Positions 44,815 through 54,532 of a DNA stretch of 64,000 nt are shown piece after piece (the stretch's first letter is position 1; the number at the start of each line of letters is the position of its first letter). Under the pieces are notes generated by a model that searched no databases, was not told where the DNA came from, and worked only from the letters and a program-made list of their open reading frames with translations. The stretch is from Pseudoalteromonas fuliginea (GTDB lineage Bacteria > Pseudomonadota > Gammaproteobacteria > Enterobacterales > Alteromonadaceae), in contig NZ_JJNZ01000024.1 in assembly GCF_000690055.1 (NCBI RefSeq), forward strand, positions 62,001 through 126,000, written 5' to 3'. A program made the translations under genes and the position numbers.

Positions 44815-45471
44815 ATGAAAAAACAAACATTACTTAGTGTTTCAATGCTTGTACTAACACTTACTTTAACTGGCTGCCAATCAGCTTATTATTCTGCGAT
44901 GGAAAAAGTGGGTGTTCACAAACGCGATATTCTAATTGACCGCGTAGAAGAAACCAAAGACTCGCAGCAAGAGTCACAAGAAGAATTTAAATCGGCACTA
45001 GAGCGCTTAACTACTCTAATCGATTTTAATGGTGGCGAACTACAAGACACTTACAATCAATTAAACGACGATTACGAGTCGAGCTTAAAAGCCGCAAACG
45101 AAGTATCAACTAACATCAATAAAGTAGAAGACGTAGCAGAAGCACTTTTTGATGAGTGGAGCGATGAGCTAGAGCAATACAAAAGCGCATCACTTAAGCG
45201 TGAAAGCAGCAAAAAGCTAACCGCGACTAAGCGTCAATTTGAACAGCTATTACGCTCGATGCGCAGCGCAGAGAGTAAAATGGAGCCAGTATTAACGTCG
45301 CTTCACGATAATGTTTTATATTTAAAGCATAACTTAAACGCACAAGCGGTATCGGCTATTAAAGGCGAGTTCACTAACCTTAAACGCGACATACAAGTGT
45401 TAATGAACGACATGAACAAATCGATTGCCGATTCAAACAAATTTATTGAACAAATGAATAGCGCAGGCTAA
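44815..45471 (+). CDS. DUF2959 family lipoprotein
   Basis: 218 residues. A lipoprotein signal ends in LTGC (Cys21); the residue after Cys is Gln, so outer-membrane sorting is likely. The rest is almost entirely charged helix, predicted coiled coil (about 45-215), the pattern of DUF2959. Function unknown. Divergent from yihY, with its own strong terminator. Confidence 0.85.
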   Translation: MKKQTLLSVSMLVLTLTLTGCQSAYYSAMEKVGVHKRDILIDRVEETKDSQQESQEEFKSALERLTTLIDFNGGELQDTYNQLNDDYESSLKAANEVSTNINKVEDVAEALFDEWSDELEQYKSASLKRESSKKLTATKRQFEQLLRSMRSAESKMEPVLTSLHDNVLYLKHNLNAQAVSAIKGEFTNLKRDIQVLMNDMNKSIADSNKFIEQMNSAG

Positions 45472-45501
45472 CTAATATATTACAAACAAACGAACAAAAA
45501 T

Positions 45502-45533
45502 AAATAAGCCTGCAACTTCGCAGGCTTATTTAT
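45502..45533 (+). terminator. Terminator after the DUF2959 gene
   Basis: AAATAAGCCTGC-AACTTC-GCAGGCTTATTT with T-rich tail. Confidence 0.9.
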
Positions 45534-45620
45534 TTTTACTTTTTGTTACTTTTTAACCACTTATTAATCTAACGTTTTTGGTACACTTTCATAAAATTAG
45601 AATTAAAATAAAAAACTACA

Positions 45621-46712
45621 ATGAAAATAAGTACCTTAACTCTTTTAGCTATCTCTAGCTTACTAACCGCTTGCGGAACTGCTAATCACATAGAAAGAAT
45701 CGCAGGGCCTGATACTGTAGTACCACTACATAAAGATGGTGAGCGCGAAGGGCGCTACCATAATCTATACCCAGGCAAAAAAACGTACCCTATTAGTTGT
45801 GAAAATGACTGCTATCCAAGCAACACTCATTTGCAATGTGAAGAAGGAAGTGAAAACTGCCAATATATTGCTGGGCAAGTAACTCCAAAATTAAATACCG
45901 GATACACTGTTCGCTGGCTTGGCCATGCAGGGTTTATGATCAGCACACCAAACGGGCAGCAAGTGGTGTTTGATCCTGTAAAAGAGCAGTTCGACTCCCC
46001 TGTTGATTTAGCCTTTAAACTTGCCTCAGGGTTTTATCGTAAGCCCGGTGACTGGCTAACTAACAGCGAACTAACTAATTTAGATGCCGTTATATATTCT
46101 CACCTTCATTATGATCATTTTAATAAAGCAGATATAGCAGAAATAGGTAACAAACCACGCTACTTAACGCCACTGGGAATGGCTGATAACTTCCCAACAG
46201 GTGGATTTAACATTAGCGAAATGGCCTGGTATGCAAAAACGAGTATTGACGATTTAGCAATTCATGGCGTACCTGCACATCACTTTAGCAGTCGTATTTC
46301 AGTGCCTTTTATTTACGAAGATCACGATAAAGACCTATGGAATGGCTGGTTACTTGAACAAAACGGTAGCACTTTATTTTTTGCAGGTGATACTGGCTAC
46401 TCAAAACATTTTAAAGACATACAGCAAAAATACGGCGATATCGATATTTGCTTAATGCCAATCGCTTCTTACTACAGTAAAGACGATCCTAACTGGTACC
46501 GTTACGTCCACACCACACCAGAAGATGCACTAAGCGCAGCACAAGAGCTTAATTGTAGAGTAATGATACCGTGGGGGTACGGTAACTCAAGTTGGAAAAT
46601 GGGCGATCACAGCAGTCATTCAGCCTTGCTGCGCTTATTGCACATGGTTAAAAAAATGGATGCTAAAACACCGCTGTATATTTTAAACGAAGGCGAAAGT
46701 ATTTCACTGTAA
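45621..46712 (+). CDS. Metallo-beta-lactamase-fold lipoprotein, NAPE-PLD/UlaG-like
   Basis: 363 residues with a lipoprotein signal (LLTAC, Cys17). The MBL fold shows VRWLGHAGFMI, the metal motif SHLHYDHFN (His-x-His-x-Asp-His), a later GVPAHHFSSR histidine and FFAGDTGY with the bridging aspartate. The closest architecture is the N-acylphosphatidylethanolamine phospholipase D-like group, so a membrane-lipid phosphodiester is a plausible substrate at the envelope. The N-terminal 90 residues contain four extra cysteines (ENDCYPS, LQCEEG, ENCQY) that may form disulfides. Confidence 0.83.
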   Translation: MKISTLTLLAISSLLTACGTANHIERIAGPDTVVPLHKDGEREGRYHNLYPGKKTYPISCENDCYPSNTHLQCEEGSENCQYIAGQVTPKLNTGYTVRWLGHAGFMISTPNGQQVVFDPVKEQFDSPVDLAFKLASGFYRKPGDWLTNSELTNLDAVIYSHLHYDHFNKADIAEIGNKPRYLTPLGMADNFPTGGFNISEMAWYAKTSIDDLAIHGVPAHHFSSRISVPFIYEDHDKDLWNGWLLEQNGSTLFFAGDTGYSKHFKDIQQKYGDIDICLMPIASYYSKDDPNWYRYVHTTPEDALSAAQELNCRVMIPWGYGNSSWKMGDHSSHSALLRLLHMVKKMDAKTPLYILNEGESISL

Positions 46713-46778
46713 CTAATCACTTAGCTACTTTAAGATGGTGTTACATCAATAAAAATACATAATAAGATTGAGAAATTA

Positions 46779-47507
46779 ATGAAAAAATTAGCACTCGCCT
46801 TAAGCTTTTTATTAAGCACGCCAGCAATGGCCACTGATGTTGAGCATACATCAACCCCAATTACTATTGATGGCGTATCAGAAGATGCGTGGAATAAAGC
46901 AACTTGGCACGACATGCCTTATTTAATGGATGGCACACTGCCATCAAACGATGCCGACTTTAAAGGGCGTTATCGTTTATTGTGGGATCAAAACTATTTA
47001 TACCTACAAGCCGATATTGTGGATGACGTTTTAATAGATACACACGCAGATCCAACGTATAAATATTGGGATGACGATGCGCTTGAAGTATTTATTGATA
47101 GTGATGCATCCGGTGGAAACCACCAATTTAATCACACCGCTTTGGCGTACCACATTGGCCTTGATAACCAAGCTGCCGATTACGGACCTGATAAACAAGC
47201 CCATTTGTATACCGACCACCTAGTGAGTAACTGGAAGCGCAACACCACCGCGCCTTTTAATATTACCTGGGAAGTAGCAATAAAACTCTACCCTAATGAT
47301 TATAAAGAAGGAGCTAAAAACACCCCTATTACACTTAGCGAAAAGCAAGTAATCGGCTTTATGCTAGCGTATTGCGATAACGATGGCAGCGACGTGCGCG
47401 AGCACTTTATGGGCTCACACGAAGTACAACCAGTAAATGGCGACAGAAATCGTGGCTTTATAGATGCAGATGTATTTGGCAAAATCACCCTACTCCCTAA
47501 AAAGTAA
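46779..47507 (+). CDS. Secreted family-9 carbohydrate-binding (CBM9-like) protein
   Basis: 242 residues: signal peptide (to about residue 19, AMA-TD) followed by one CBM9-like domain. The domain has PITIDGVSEDAWNKATW, RLLWDQNYLYLQADIVDD, WDDDALEVFID and HQFNHTALAY. Such free-standing domains bind sugar ends or occur with outer-membrane glycan systems. Downstream of the MBL lipoprotein by 66 bases, perhaps co-transcribed. No catalytic domain is attached. Confidence 0.82.
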   Translation: MKKLALALSFLLSTPAMATDVEHTSTPITIDGVSEDAWNKATWHDMPYLMDGTLPSNDADFKGRYRLLWDQNYLYLQADIVDDVLIDTHADPTYKYWDDDALEVFIDSDASGGNHQFNHTALAYHIGLDNQAADYGPDKQAHLYTDHLVSNWKRNTTAPFNITWEVAIKLYPNDYKEGAKNTPITLSEKQVIGFMLAYCDNDGSDVREHFMGSHEVQPVNGDRNRGFIDADVFGKITLLPKK

Positions 47508-47532
47508 GCCACCCACACCAATAAATAATTAA

Positions 47533-47563
47533 GTAGGTTGGGTTGAGCGCAGCGAAACCCAAC
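47533..47563. repeat. REP-like palindromic repeat
   Basis: GTAGGTTGGGTT-gagcgcagcga-AACCCAAC: arms GTTGGGTT (47537-47544) and AACCCAAC (47556-47563). This short motif recurs between genes in many proteobacteria; only this copy is seen here. The rest of the 273-bp gap to the next gene shows nothing else recognisable. Confidence 0.65.
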
Positions 47564-47780
47564 GAAAAAATACCCCACCAACAAACACGGGGGCTTTGCG
47601 TTATCGGCTGTTTCAGCTCTATCTTTCACTTATTATTCCCTTCTACTTGTGCAAAAAATCTTTAAGTAAATTATTCACAAAGAGGTTAAGAGGCGCTGCG
47701 CTTTTAGAGGAAAACAGAGAATAAGCTCTAAATCGCGTAATAACCACGGTTTCATCTACTACCTGAATATTCAAAAATTT

Positions 47781-48566
47781 TTATATATCAAATTGCTCTA
47801 TTAGTTCGATTACGTGCTCAATTTTTGTTACAAAAGCTATTTCTGACTTTTCAAAATATTCAATAAATACGCCAGCTAAATAATACTCATTAATTAAATT
47901 TTTATTTGGGATAAACCAGTATGGGCCGCCACTACACCCTTTGGGATGTAATGTCTTTTGACCTTCAATTTTTTTACTCCAGTGGATAGGATAATGAGAG
48001 CCTGGCACTTTATTGAAGTTCGAAAAGTTACAGTTTTGAAAAAAATTAAACGAGTATGTCCATAAAACGCCTGAAAAGTTTTTAGTCTTATTATTAAGGC
48101 GCTTTGCAGTTTTGTTCTTGGAAGATGGAAAGCCTTGTAATAGTTGCATATCTACTTTTGAGAAATTTTTGTTGAGAGTTGTTCTAGAGGTAGGAATCGC
48201 TAATTTTTGGCATTCTTCGTAGTAATCAACTTTATAACTAATTGGAATTGCAGCTAAATCAAATTGACTATCAGCCCTTTCACTTTCTTGAGCCACAGTT
48301 CTCTTGGCTCCCGCTAATGATAATGAAAGCATTTTTGTATTAATTGAAATAACAAAACTTCTTTCTGTAGGATCAAGGTTATCGATAACATGAGATGCTG
48401 TTATGAAATATACTTTTCGATTGTGTTCTAAAAAAAAGCCCGTTGCTAACATTTCGGGACGTTCGAACTTATTCAAATAGAAAATAGGAACAACATATTG
48501 TTCAATAAGTTCACCTGCTTCTTTTAATTTATCACAGTACTTTTCACGATAATTTTCGTTATCCAT
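47781..48566 (-). CDS. Cytoplasmic trypsin-like serine protease-fold protein
   Basis: 261 residues without a signal peptide or membrane segment. It shows a chymotrypsin-fold triad: His59 in ITASHVI, Asp103 in QFDLAAIP and Ser212 in PKGCSGGP. The spacing resembles DegP/S1-type proteins but there is no PDZ domain. It stands alone between the CBM9-like gene and typA, with long AT-rich flanks. Intracellular trypsin-like proteins of this sort occur as single genes or inside defence modules; no partner is visible, so the role is unknown. Confidence 0.75.
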   Translation of the reverse strand: MDNENYREKYCDKLKEAGELIEQYVVPIFYLNKFERPEMLATGFFLEHNRKVYFITASHVIDNLDPTERSFVISINTKMLSLSLAGAKRTVAQESERADSQFDLAAIPISYKVDYYEECQKLAIPTSRTTLNKNFSKVDMQLLQGFPSSKNKTAKRLNNKTKNFSGVLWTYSFNFFQNCNFSNFNKVPGSHYPIHWSKKIEGQKTLHPKGCSGGPYWFIPNKNLINEYYLAGVFIEYFEKSEIAFVTKIEHVIELIEQFDI

Positions 48567-48766
48567 AGAACTTTCCTTAGTTTAAAATTATTGATCGATG
48601 TTAGTTTATTTCTCATGAAAAATAATTTTTATTACCTACCTAAAGCATATTAGATATAACTATGTACTGTAAACACCTAGAACCTAACACCTTTTATCAC
48701 AGCTCTGTCTAACAGTGTTGTTCAAATCTGTCGGCTCATTTCATGGAACTCTTATTTCCAAACACA

Positions 48767-48802
48767 AAAAAGCCGCTATATTTTTCAATACAGCGGCTTT
48801 TA
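48767..48802. terminator. Terminator after typA
   Basis: AAAAGCCGCT-ATATTTTTCAAT-AC-AGCGGCTTTT stem with T-rich tails, 27 bases past the typA stop. Confidence 0.85.
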
Positions 48803-48826
48803 AAATCATTATTCTAAATTAATAGA

Positions 48827-50650
48827 TTATGACTTAGGTGCACGACCCGCACGTTTACGTTCATTTTCTGTAAGGTGTTTCTTACGGATACGAATATTTA
48901 GTGGAGTAACTTCAACTAGCTCGTCATCATCGATGAACTCAAGCGCTTGCTCAAGTGAGTAGTTAAGGTGTGGAGAAAGCGTTTGCGCTTCATCAGTACC
49001 AGATGCACGTACGTTAGTTAACTGCTTACCTTTAAGGGCGTTAACTGTAAGGTCGTTATCACGGTTATGAATACCGATAACCATACCTTCGTATACTTCA
49101 ACACCGTGACCGATGAATAAACGGCCGCGCTCTTGTAAGTTGAATAATGCGTTAGTAAGTGCTTTACCAGTTGCGTTTGCAATCATTACGCCGTTCTTAC
49201 GAACACCGATGTCGCCACCTTTGTGAGGACCGTAATGATCGAACGTATGGTACATAAGACCAGAACCCGAAGTAAGCGTCATGAAATCAGTTTGGAAACC
49301 AATTAAACCACGGCTAGGGATCATGAAGTCTAAACGCATACGGCCTTTGCCATCTGGAGTCATGTTAGTAAGTTCACCTTTACGTAGGCCAACTTGTTCC
49401 ATAACAGAACCTTGATGCTCGTCTTGACAGTCAATAGTCACTGTTTCAAACGGTTCTTCTAGAACGCCATCTACAGTACGTAAGATAACTTCTGGACGAG
49501 AAACTGAAAGCTCGTAACCTTCACGACGCATGTTTTCGATTAAGATACCTAGGTGTAATTCACCACGGCCAGAAACACGGAAGCTATCTGGGCTAGCAGT
49601 ATCTTCAACGCGAAGTGCTACGTTGTGTACTAATTCTTTGTCTAAACGCTCACGGATATTACGTGACGTTACAAACTTACCTTCTTTACCACAGAAAGGT
49701 GAGTTATTTACAGAGAATGTCATTGTTACAGTTGGCTCATCAACACTTAGTGGTGGCAATGCTTCAACGTTTCCTGGGAAACAAACTGTGTCAGAAATCT
49801 TAAGCTCACCAATACCTGTTACAGTTACGATGTTACCAGCGTAAGCTCTATCAGTTTCGATACGTTCAAGACCTAGGTAGCTTTGTACTGCGCCAATTTT
49901 ACCATTACGTGTAGTGCCATCAGCACTGATAATAGTAACTTGTTGGTTAGGAGCAACAGAACCACGTTTAATACGACCAATACCAACTACACCAACATAA
50001 GAGTTGTAATCTAGTTGAGAAATTTGCATTTGGAAGTCACCTTCAGGATCTGCATCCGGTGGTGATACTTCTTCAACGATCATCTTGAACATAGGTTCCA
50101 TGTTCTCTGATGGCTCGTCTAAATCTAGTGTTGCCCAGCCGTTGATTGCTGAAGCGTAGATTACTTTAAAGTCTAACTGTTCGTCAGTTGCGCCAAGGTT
50201 GTCGAATAAATCAAAGATTTGATCCATAACCCAATCAGGACGTGAACCTGGCTTATCAATTTTATTGATAACTACGATTGGCTTTAAGCCTTGCGCGAAT
50301 GCCTTTTGCGTAACGAAACGCGTTTGTGGCATTGGACCTTCTTGAGCATCAACAAGTAATAATACTGAGTCAGCCATCGAAAGTACGCGTTCAACTTCAC
50401 CACCGAAATCGGCGTGTCCCGGAGTATCTACGATATTGATATGGTAGTCGTTCCAAGAAATGGCTGTGTTTTTAGCCAAAATGGTAATACCACGTTCTTT
50501 CTCAATGTCGTTTGAGTCCATCACGCGCTCTTCGTTACCGCCGCGTGTTTCTAATGTACCTGATTGCTCAAGTAGTTTGTCAACCAGTGTTGTTTTACCG
50601 TGGTCAACGTGCGCGATAATCGCTATATTTCTTAACTTTTCGATGCTCAT
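48827..50650 (-). CDS. typA: Ribosome-associated translational GTPase TypA/BipA
   Basis: 607-residue GTPase that aids ribosome assembly and stress or cold adaptation. I chose ATG 50650 ([18 protein letters not shown]); an upstream frame adds 17 unrelated residues. It has the G1 motif AHVDHGKT, G3 DTPGHADF, G4 NKIDKPG and the TypA-specific C-terminal domain with [11 protein letters not shown] and the [11 protein letters not shown] segment. Monocistronic. The 5' region contains a small hairpin (ACGCA-CTCATC-TGCGT). Confidence 0.97.
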   Translation of the reverse strand: MSIEKLRNIAIIAHVDHGKTTLVDKLLEQSGTLETRGGNEERVMDSNDIEKERGITILAKNTAISWNDYHINIVDTPGHADFGGEVERVLSMADSVLLLVDAQEGPMPQTRFVTQKAFAQGLKPIVVINKIDKPGSRPDWVMDQIFDLFDNLGATDEQLDFKVIYASAINGWATLDLDEPSENMEPMFKMIVEEVSPPDADPEGDFQMQISQLDYNSYVGVVGIGRIKRGSVAPNQQVTIISADGTTRNGKIGAVQSYLGLERIETDRAYAGNIVTVTGIGELKISDTVCFPGNVEALPPLSVDEPTVTMTFSVNNSPFCGKEGKFVTSRNIRERLDKELVHNVALRVEDTASPDSFRVSGRGELHLGILIENMRREGYELSVSRPEVILRTVDGVLEEPFETVTIDCQDEHQGSVMEQVGLRKGELTNMTPDGKGRMRLDFMIPSRGLIGFQTDFMTLTSGSGLMYHTFDHYGPHKGGDIGVRKNGVMIANATGKALTNALFNLQERGRLFIGHGVEVYEGMVIGIHNRDNDLTVNALKGKQLTNVRASGTDEAQTLSPHLNYSLEQALEFIDDDELVEVTPLNIRIRKKHLTENERKRAGRAPKS

Positions 50651-51009
50651 ATATTTACTCAGAGAAATTAAATTCTCAATGATCCTGCAAGATCTACGCA
50701 CTCATCTGCGTTTTCACGAGATGTCCAAGCATAGGATTTAAAAGGGCGCATATTATCCCTCATTAATGACATGGATGAAAGTTTATCCAATACAAATTTT
50801 AAAACTTTCTCAATACTTTCACTAAGTATCTGTTTTATATATGACAATTATATGAATTAAATTTCGATATTTTTTCGAAAAACAGCCATTTTGGCTATTT
50901 TTCCGATCTTTTTGGTACTCTTTTGCATTTAGTTTATGCTAATTTTAAGCGATTAAATTATCAGCAAATTGCACCGTGTAAATATTGCACCAAAAGGGAT
51001 ATTTTACGC

Positions 51010-51024
51010 ACCAAATCAGTGCAC
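51010..51024. promoter_or_regulatory. NtrC binding site upstream of glnA
   Basis: GCAC-CAAATCA-GTGC, the GCAC-N7-GTGC dyad of the enterobacterial glnA NtrC sites. It is centred about 95 bases before the predicted sigma-54 start, at enhancer distance. Confidence 0.7.
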
Positions 51025-51085
51025 CACTACGCTGGATTTTATAACAACTTATTTTTTTTAATTTATAAACATGCAGTTATAAAAA

Positions 51086-51100
51086 TGGCACAAAATCAGC
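51086..51100 (+). promoter_or_regulatory. Sigma-54 promoter of glnA
   Basis: TGGCAC-AAAAT-CAGC: a perfect -24 element and the invariant GC of the -12 element at correct spacing (two mismatches to TTGC). Transcription should start near 51112, about 45 bases before the glnA ATG. Confidence 0.6.
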
Positions 51101-51157
51101 TTAATAAGTGCTAAAGCAATTATGCAGCAATAACAAAACCCCACACTTGGAGGACAC

Positions 51158-52564
51158 ATGTCACAATCGGTTTTAGATTTTATTAAAGAAAATGACGTTA
51201 AGTTCATTGATTTACGCTTTACTGACACTAAAGGTAAAGAACAACATGTTTCTATTCCTCATCATCAAGTTGATGAAGATTTTTTCGAAGACGGTAAAAT
51301 GTTCGATGGTTCTTCAATCGCTGGTTGGAAAGGCATTAATGAGTCAGACATGGTTTTATTACCAGATGCAGACTCTATCAAATTAGACCCTTTCACAGAA
51401 GAAACAACACTAATTGTTCGTTGTGACGTTGTTGAACCTTCAACACTTCAAGGTTATGAACGTGACCCACGCTCAGTTGCTAAGCGTGCTGAAGATTACA
51501 TGCGTTCAACTGGTATTGCAGACACTGTGTTATTTGGCCCAGAGCCAGAATTTTTCGTATTTGATGATGTTAAATACAAATCAGACATGTCTGGTTCTAT
51601 GTATAAAATTGATTCTAAGCAAGCTGCTTGGAACTCAGATAAAGAATATGCAGATGGCAACACAGGTCACCGTCCAGGTGTTAAAGGCGGTTACTTCCCA
51701 GTTGCTCCAGTTGATGACTTCCAAGATTGGCGTTCTGCTACGTGTCTAGTGCTAGAAGAAATGGGCCAAGTAGTAGAAGCACATCACCACGAAGTAGCAA
51801 CAGCAGGTCAAAACGAAATCGCTACTCGCTTTAATACAATGGTATTAAAGGCGGATGAAATTCAAGAAATGAAATATGTTATCCATAACATGGCTCACTT
51901 ATACGGTAAAACAGCAACGTTTATGCCTAAGCCAGTTGTTGGTGATAACGGTTCTGGTATGCATTGTCACCAGTCACTTGCTAAAGATGGTGTAAACCTT
52001 TTTGCTGGTGATAAGTACGGCGGTCTTTCTGAAGATGCACTTTACTACATTGGCGGCATCATTAAGCATGCTAAAGCAATCAATGCTTTTGCAAATGCCT
52101 CTACTAACTCGTATAAACGTTTAGTACCAGGTTTTGAAGCACCAGTTATGCTTGCATACTCTGCACGTAACCGTTCTGCATCAATCCGTATCCCAGTGGT
52201 TCCATCTGAAAAAGGTCGTCGTATTGAAGTACGCTTCCCAGATCCAACAGCTAACCCATACCTTGCTTTCTCAGCAATGCTTATGGCTGGCCTTGATGGT
52301 ATCAAAAACAAGATCCACCCTGGCGATGCTATGGATAAAGATTTATACGACTTACCAGCTGAAGAAGCAGCAGAAATTCCAACGGTTGCAGCATCACTTG
52401 ACGAAGCACTATCTGCACTTAGCGCAGACCGTGAATTCTTAACTCAAGGTGGTGTATTCACTGATGATTTAATTGATGCTTATATCTCACTTAAATCTAA
52501 AGAAGTTGAAAAACTTAACATGACAACTCACCCAGTTGAGTTTGAAATGTACTACAGCTGTTAA
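51158..52564 (+). CDS. glnA: Glutamine synthetase, type I
   Basis: 468-residue GSI-beta enzyme that joins ammonium to glutamate. It shows [10 protein letters not shown], the ATP/metal block [11 protein letters not shown], the [11 protein letters not shown] loop (as [14 protein letters not shown]), and the adenylylation tyrosine in KDLYDLP. The ribosome site GGAGG precedes the ATG. The NtrC site and sigma-54 promoter upstream indicate nitrogen-limitation control, and the ntrBC genes follow downstream, separated by a terminator, a DUF4124 gene and a MITE-like element. Confidence 0.98.
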   Translation: MSQSVLDFIKENDVKFIDLRFTDTKGKEQHVSIPHHQVDEDFFEDGKMFDGSSIAGWKGINESDMVLLPDADSIKLDPFTEETTLIVRCDVVEPSTLQGYERDPRSVAKRAEDYMRSTGIADTVLFGPEPEFFVFDDVKYKSDMSGSMYKIDSKQAAWNSDKEYADGNTGHRPGVKGGYFPVAPVDDFQDWRSATCLVLEEMGQVVEAHHHEVATAGQNEIATRFNTMVLKADEIQEMKYVIHNMAHLYGKTATFMPKPVVGDNGSGMHCHQSLAKDGVNLFAGDKYGGLSEDALYYIGGIIKHAKAINAFANASTNSYKRLVPGFEAPVMLAYSARNRSASIRIPVVPSEKGRRIEVRFPDPTANPYLAFSAMLMAGLDGIKNKIHPGDAMDKDLYDLPAEEAAEIPTVAASLDEALSALSADREFLTQGGVFTDDLIDAYISLKSKEVEKLNMTTHPVEFEMYYSC

Positions 52565-52592
52565 TTAAGCTGTAAAAAATATGTGTGTTCTC

Positions 52593-52619
52593 AAGCCCGC
52601 TGCTCTGCGGGCTTTTTTA
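52593..52619 (+). terminator. Terminator after glnA
   Basis: AAGCCCGC-TGCTCT-GCGGGCTT then TTTT. Confidence 0.9.
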
Positions 52620-52678
52620 ATGGTAAATCAAAGCAATCTCCACTAGAGTAAAGTTACTCTAAAACGCAGGACCGCCGA

Positions 52679-53209
52679 GTGAATAATTACATTTTATTAC
52701 TAACAATTACTTTAGGATTAAGTAATTATGGCTATGCTGCTGAAAAAAAAATATACGCTTGGGAAGATAAAAATGGCGTGTTAGTGTTCTCAGATACACC
52801 GCATAAAGGCGCGACGGAGGTAAAGCTTACAAGTCAGCACCTTACAATGCCTGCGACCAATACTTATATTTTAAATAACCAACCTCAACCCCAAGAAGCA
52901 GCGTTTAACATTGCTATTTTGTCACCAGAGCATAATCAGACAATTCATGAAAATACAGGCACGGTATATGTTACCAGCCGTATAACACCACGGTTCGAAA
53001 GTGGGTTAATAATACAGCTGTTTGTTGATGGTCAAACACATGGCCCTGCTAGTCATGATTCAACCTTTGCTATAAAAGATGTTGAACGCGGTGAACATAC
53101 ATTGCAAGTAAAGCTGTTGAATAATAAAAACCAAATTATTGCCGTGAGCCAACCTTATGTGTTTTTTATGCGCAGAAAGGGCTTAATACCAATCCGCAAT
53201 AATACTTGA
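52679..53209 (+). CDS. DUF4124 domain periplasmic protein (C-terminus supplied by a MITE)
   Basis: 176 residues from GTG 52679 (CAGGA ribosome site). The signal peptide ends near GYA-AE (residue 21), then a DUF4124 domain (KIYAWEDKNGVLVFSDTPHKGATEV, about 24-50) and a beta-rich Ig-like domain (about 75-165). Function unknown; such genes commonly sit between glnA and ntrB in marine gammaproteobacteria. The last eight residues (LIPIRNNT) and the TGA stop are read from the inverted-repeat end of a MITE-like element, so the native end has been replaced. Confidence 0.83.
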   Translation: MNNYILLLTITLGLSNYGYAAEKKIYAWEDKNGVLVFSDTPHKGATEVKLTSQHLTMPATNTYILNNQPQPQEAAFNIAILSPEHNQTIHENTGTVYVTSRITPRFESGLIIQLFVDGQTHGPASHDSTFAIKDVERGEHTLQVKLLNNKNQIIAVSQPYVFFMRRKGLIPIRNNT

Positions 53210-53347
53210 TCAATTTGAGGGCTTAAGCTTGACGCTAACTGTGTTAAAAATTTCTGATATAGAACAACTAAATAACGAATTTTTTGCCCTGTTATCGACA
53301 CGGTTTTCATACCTCAAAATAGCTCACTTAATTAAGCAGATTGGTAT
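53186..53347 (-). mobile_element. 162-bp MITE-like element (copy A2)
   Basis: ATACCAATC at 53186 and GATTGGTAT ending at 53347 are perfect inverted ends. The core, read in reverse, is at 53270-53257, offset 77 from the right end. It is closely similar to copy A1 (12383-12544) over its whole length and of the same size. It separates glnA-DUF4124 from glnL. Confidence 0.85.
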
Positions 53348-53447
53348 AACATTCAAGAACTAAATTTAAGTTTAAAACTGAGGCGCAGCAGTGCATTTTA
53401 TTAATATTAATTGCCTGCAAATATTAGCGCACTAAAATGGTGCAACT

Positions 53448-54518
53448 ATGATTAATAATGAAATTTTCAGCCCAGAACTGCTTGACGCTATCTGGCAAAA
53501 CCAAACAACAGCGGTCATGTTGCTCGATAAAAAATTTACTGTTGTTTATGCTAATACCAGTACGAGTGAGTTACTTGGCCTTGGTACTAAACGCTTGTTA
53601 GATCAACCTTTCGATAGCCTTTTTAATTACCATTCTATTGACTTGAAACGTATTGAACAGTATTCATTAATTGATGGCGTTGATTGCCAGCAACATAGAG
53701 CTGACGTGGTTTTTAGCGATTCTCGTCATGCCAAGGTAGCAGTCAGCTCAAGACAGCTTAAATTTAAAGACACGTTATATATATTATTAGAATGGCGCCA
53801 AACAGATGATGAAATAAAGCACGACCAAGCATCAAACCAAATGCATCAATATCAAGCTGCACGAAACTTAATTCGTGGCTTAGCGCACGAAATTAAAAAT
53901 CCTTTAGGTGGAATTCGCGGAGCGGCGCAGTTATTGCAGTATGAAGTTGATCAACAAGAAAGAGACCAATGCGCTGAGCTTATCATTGAGCAAGCAGATA
54001 GATTGCGCGAATTAGTAGATAGGCTCTTAGGGCCAAATCAGCTACCGCAAAAGTCTTATGGCAATATTCATCAAACCCTAGAGTCGGTTGTCAGGCTAAG
54101 TACGTTAGATAATTGTTCTAATATTGGCTTAGTGAAGGATTATGACCCGAGTATTCCTGATGTATATATTGACCAAGGCAAAATACAACAAGTCGTATTA
54201 AACATTGTTCGAAATGCCCAACAGGCGCTTGTAGATGGCGGTGAAATAAAAATAAAAACCCGCATAAACCATCAACATCGTCGCCCAGGTAAAGCACCTA
54301 AAAAAGCCTTGTTGATCCAAATATCTGATAACGGACCAGGCATTGACCACAGCATACGCGAAACATTGTTCTACCCGATGATCACCAATAAAGAAGGTGG
54401 TTCAGGACTTGGACTTTCTATTGCGCAAACGCTTATTGATCAGCATGACGGCTATATTGAATGTGATAGCTGGCCTGGACATACTGAATTTAATATCTAT
54501 CTGCCCTTTGCAGATTAA
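53448..54518 (+). CDS. glnL: Nitrogen regulation sensor kinase NtrB
   Basis: 356-residue cytoplasmic two-component kinase: an N-terminal PAS domain (about 12-120), the HisKA site His147 in GLAHEIKNPLGG, and an HATPase domain with NIVRNAQQAL, DNGPGI and GGSGLGLSIAQ. It phosphorylates NtrC under nitrogen limitation, gated by PII. It overlaps the following reading frame region (TAATG) and is co-transcribed with glnG. The MITE-like element lies 100 bases upstream and may affect read-through from glnA. Confidence 0.96.
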   Translation: MINNEIFSPELLDAIWQNQTTAVMLLDKKFTVVYANTSTSELLGLGTKRLLDQPFDSLFNYHSIDLKRIEQYSLIDGVDCQQHRADVVFSDSRHAKVAVSSRQLKFKDTLYILLEWRQTDDEIKHDQASNQMHQYQAARNLIRGLAHEIKNPLGGIRGAAQLLQYEVDQQERDQCAELIIEQADRLRELVDRLLGPNQLPQKSYGNIHQTLESVVRLSTLDNCSNIGLVKDYDPSIPDVYIDQGKIQQVVLNIVRNAQQALVDGGEIKIKTRINHQHRRPGKAPKKALLIQISDNGPGIDHSIRETLFYPMITNKEGGSGLGLSIAQTLIDQHDGYIECDSWPGHTEFNIYLPFAD

Positions 54519-54532
54519 TGTTTGGAGTTTGC

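Larger units (their letters stand above)
50651..51157. other. 507-bp divergent typA/glnA regulatory region
   Basis: It holds the typA leader and the glnA control region. An inverted repeat at about 50885-50900 (AGCCATTTTGGCT then ATTTTTCC) resembles a small terminator but follows no gene I can see. GCACC half-sites occur at 50971 and 50987. The glnA NtrC site and sigma-54 promoter are listed separately. An open frame at 50923-51114 has no coding character. Confidence 0.5.

Noticed and set aside
50913..50926. Sigma-54-like sequence TGGTAC-TCTT-TTGC far upstream of glnA
   Set aside because: The spacing between GG and GC is one base too short; the site at 51086-51100 has correct spacing and distance to the NtrC dyad.
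50923..51114. 63-codon open frame before glnA
   Set aside because: It covers the NtrC site and sigma-54 promoter, has no ribosome site and low-complexity content.
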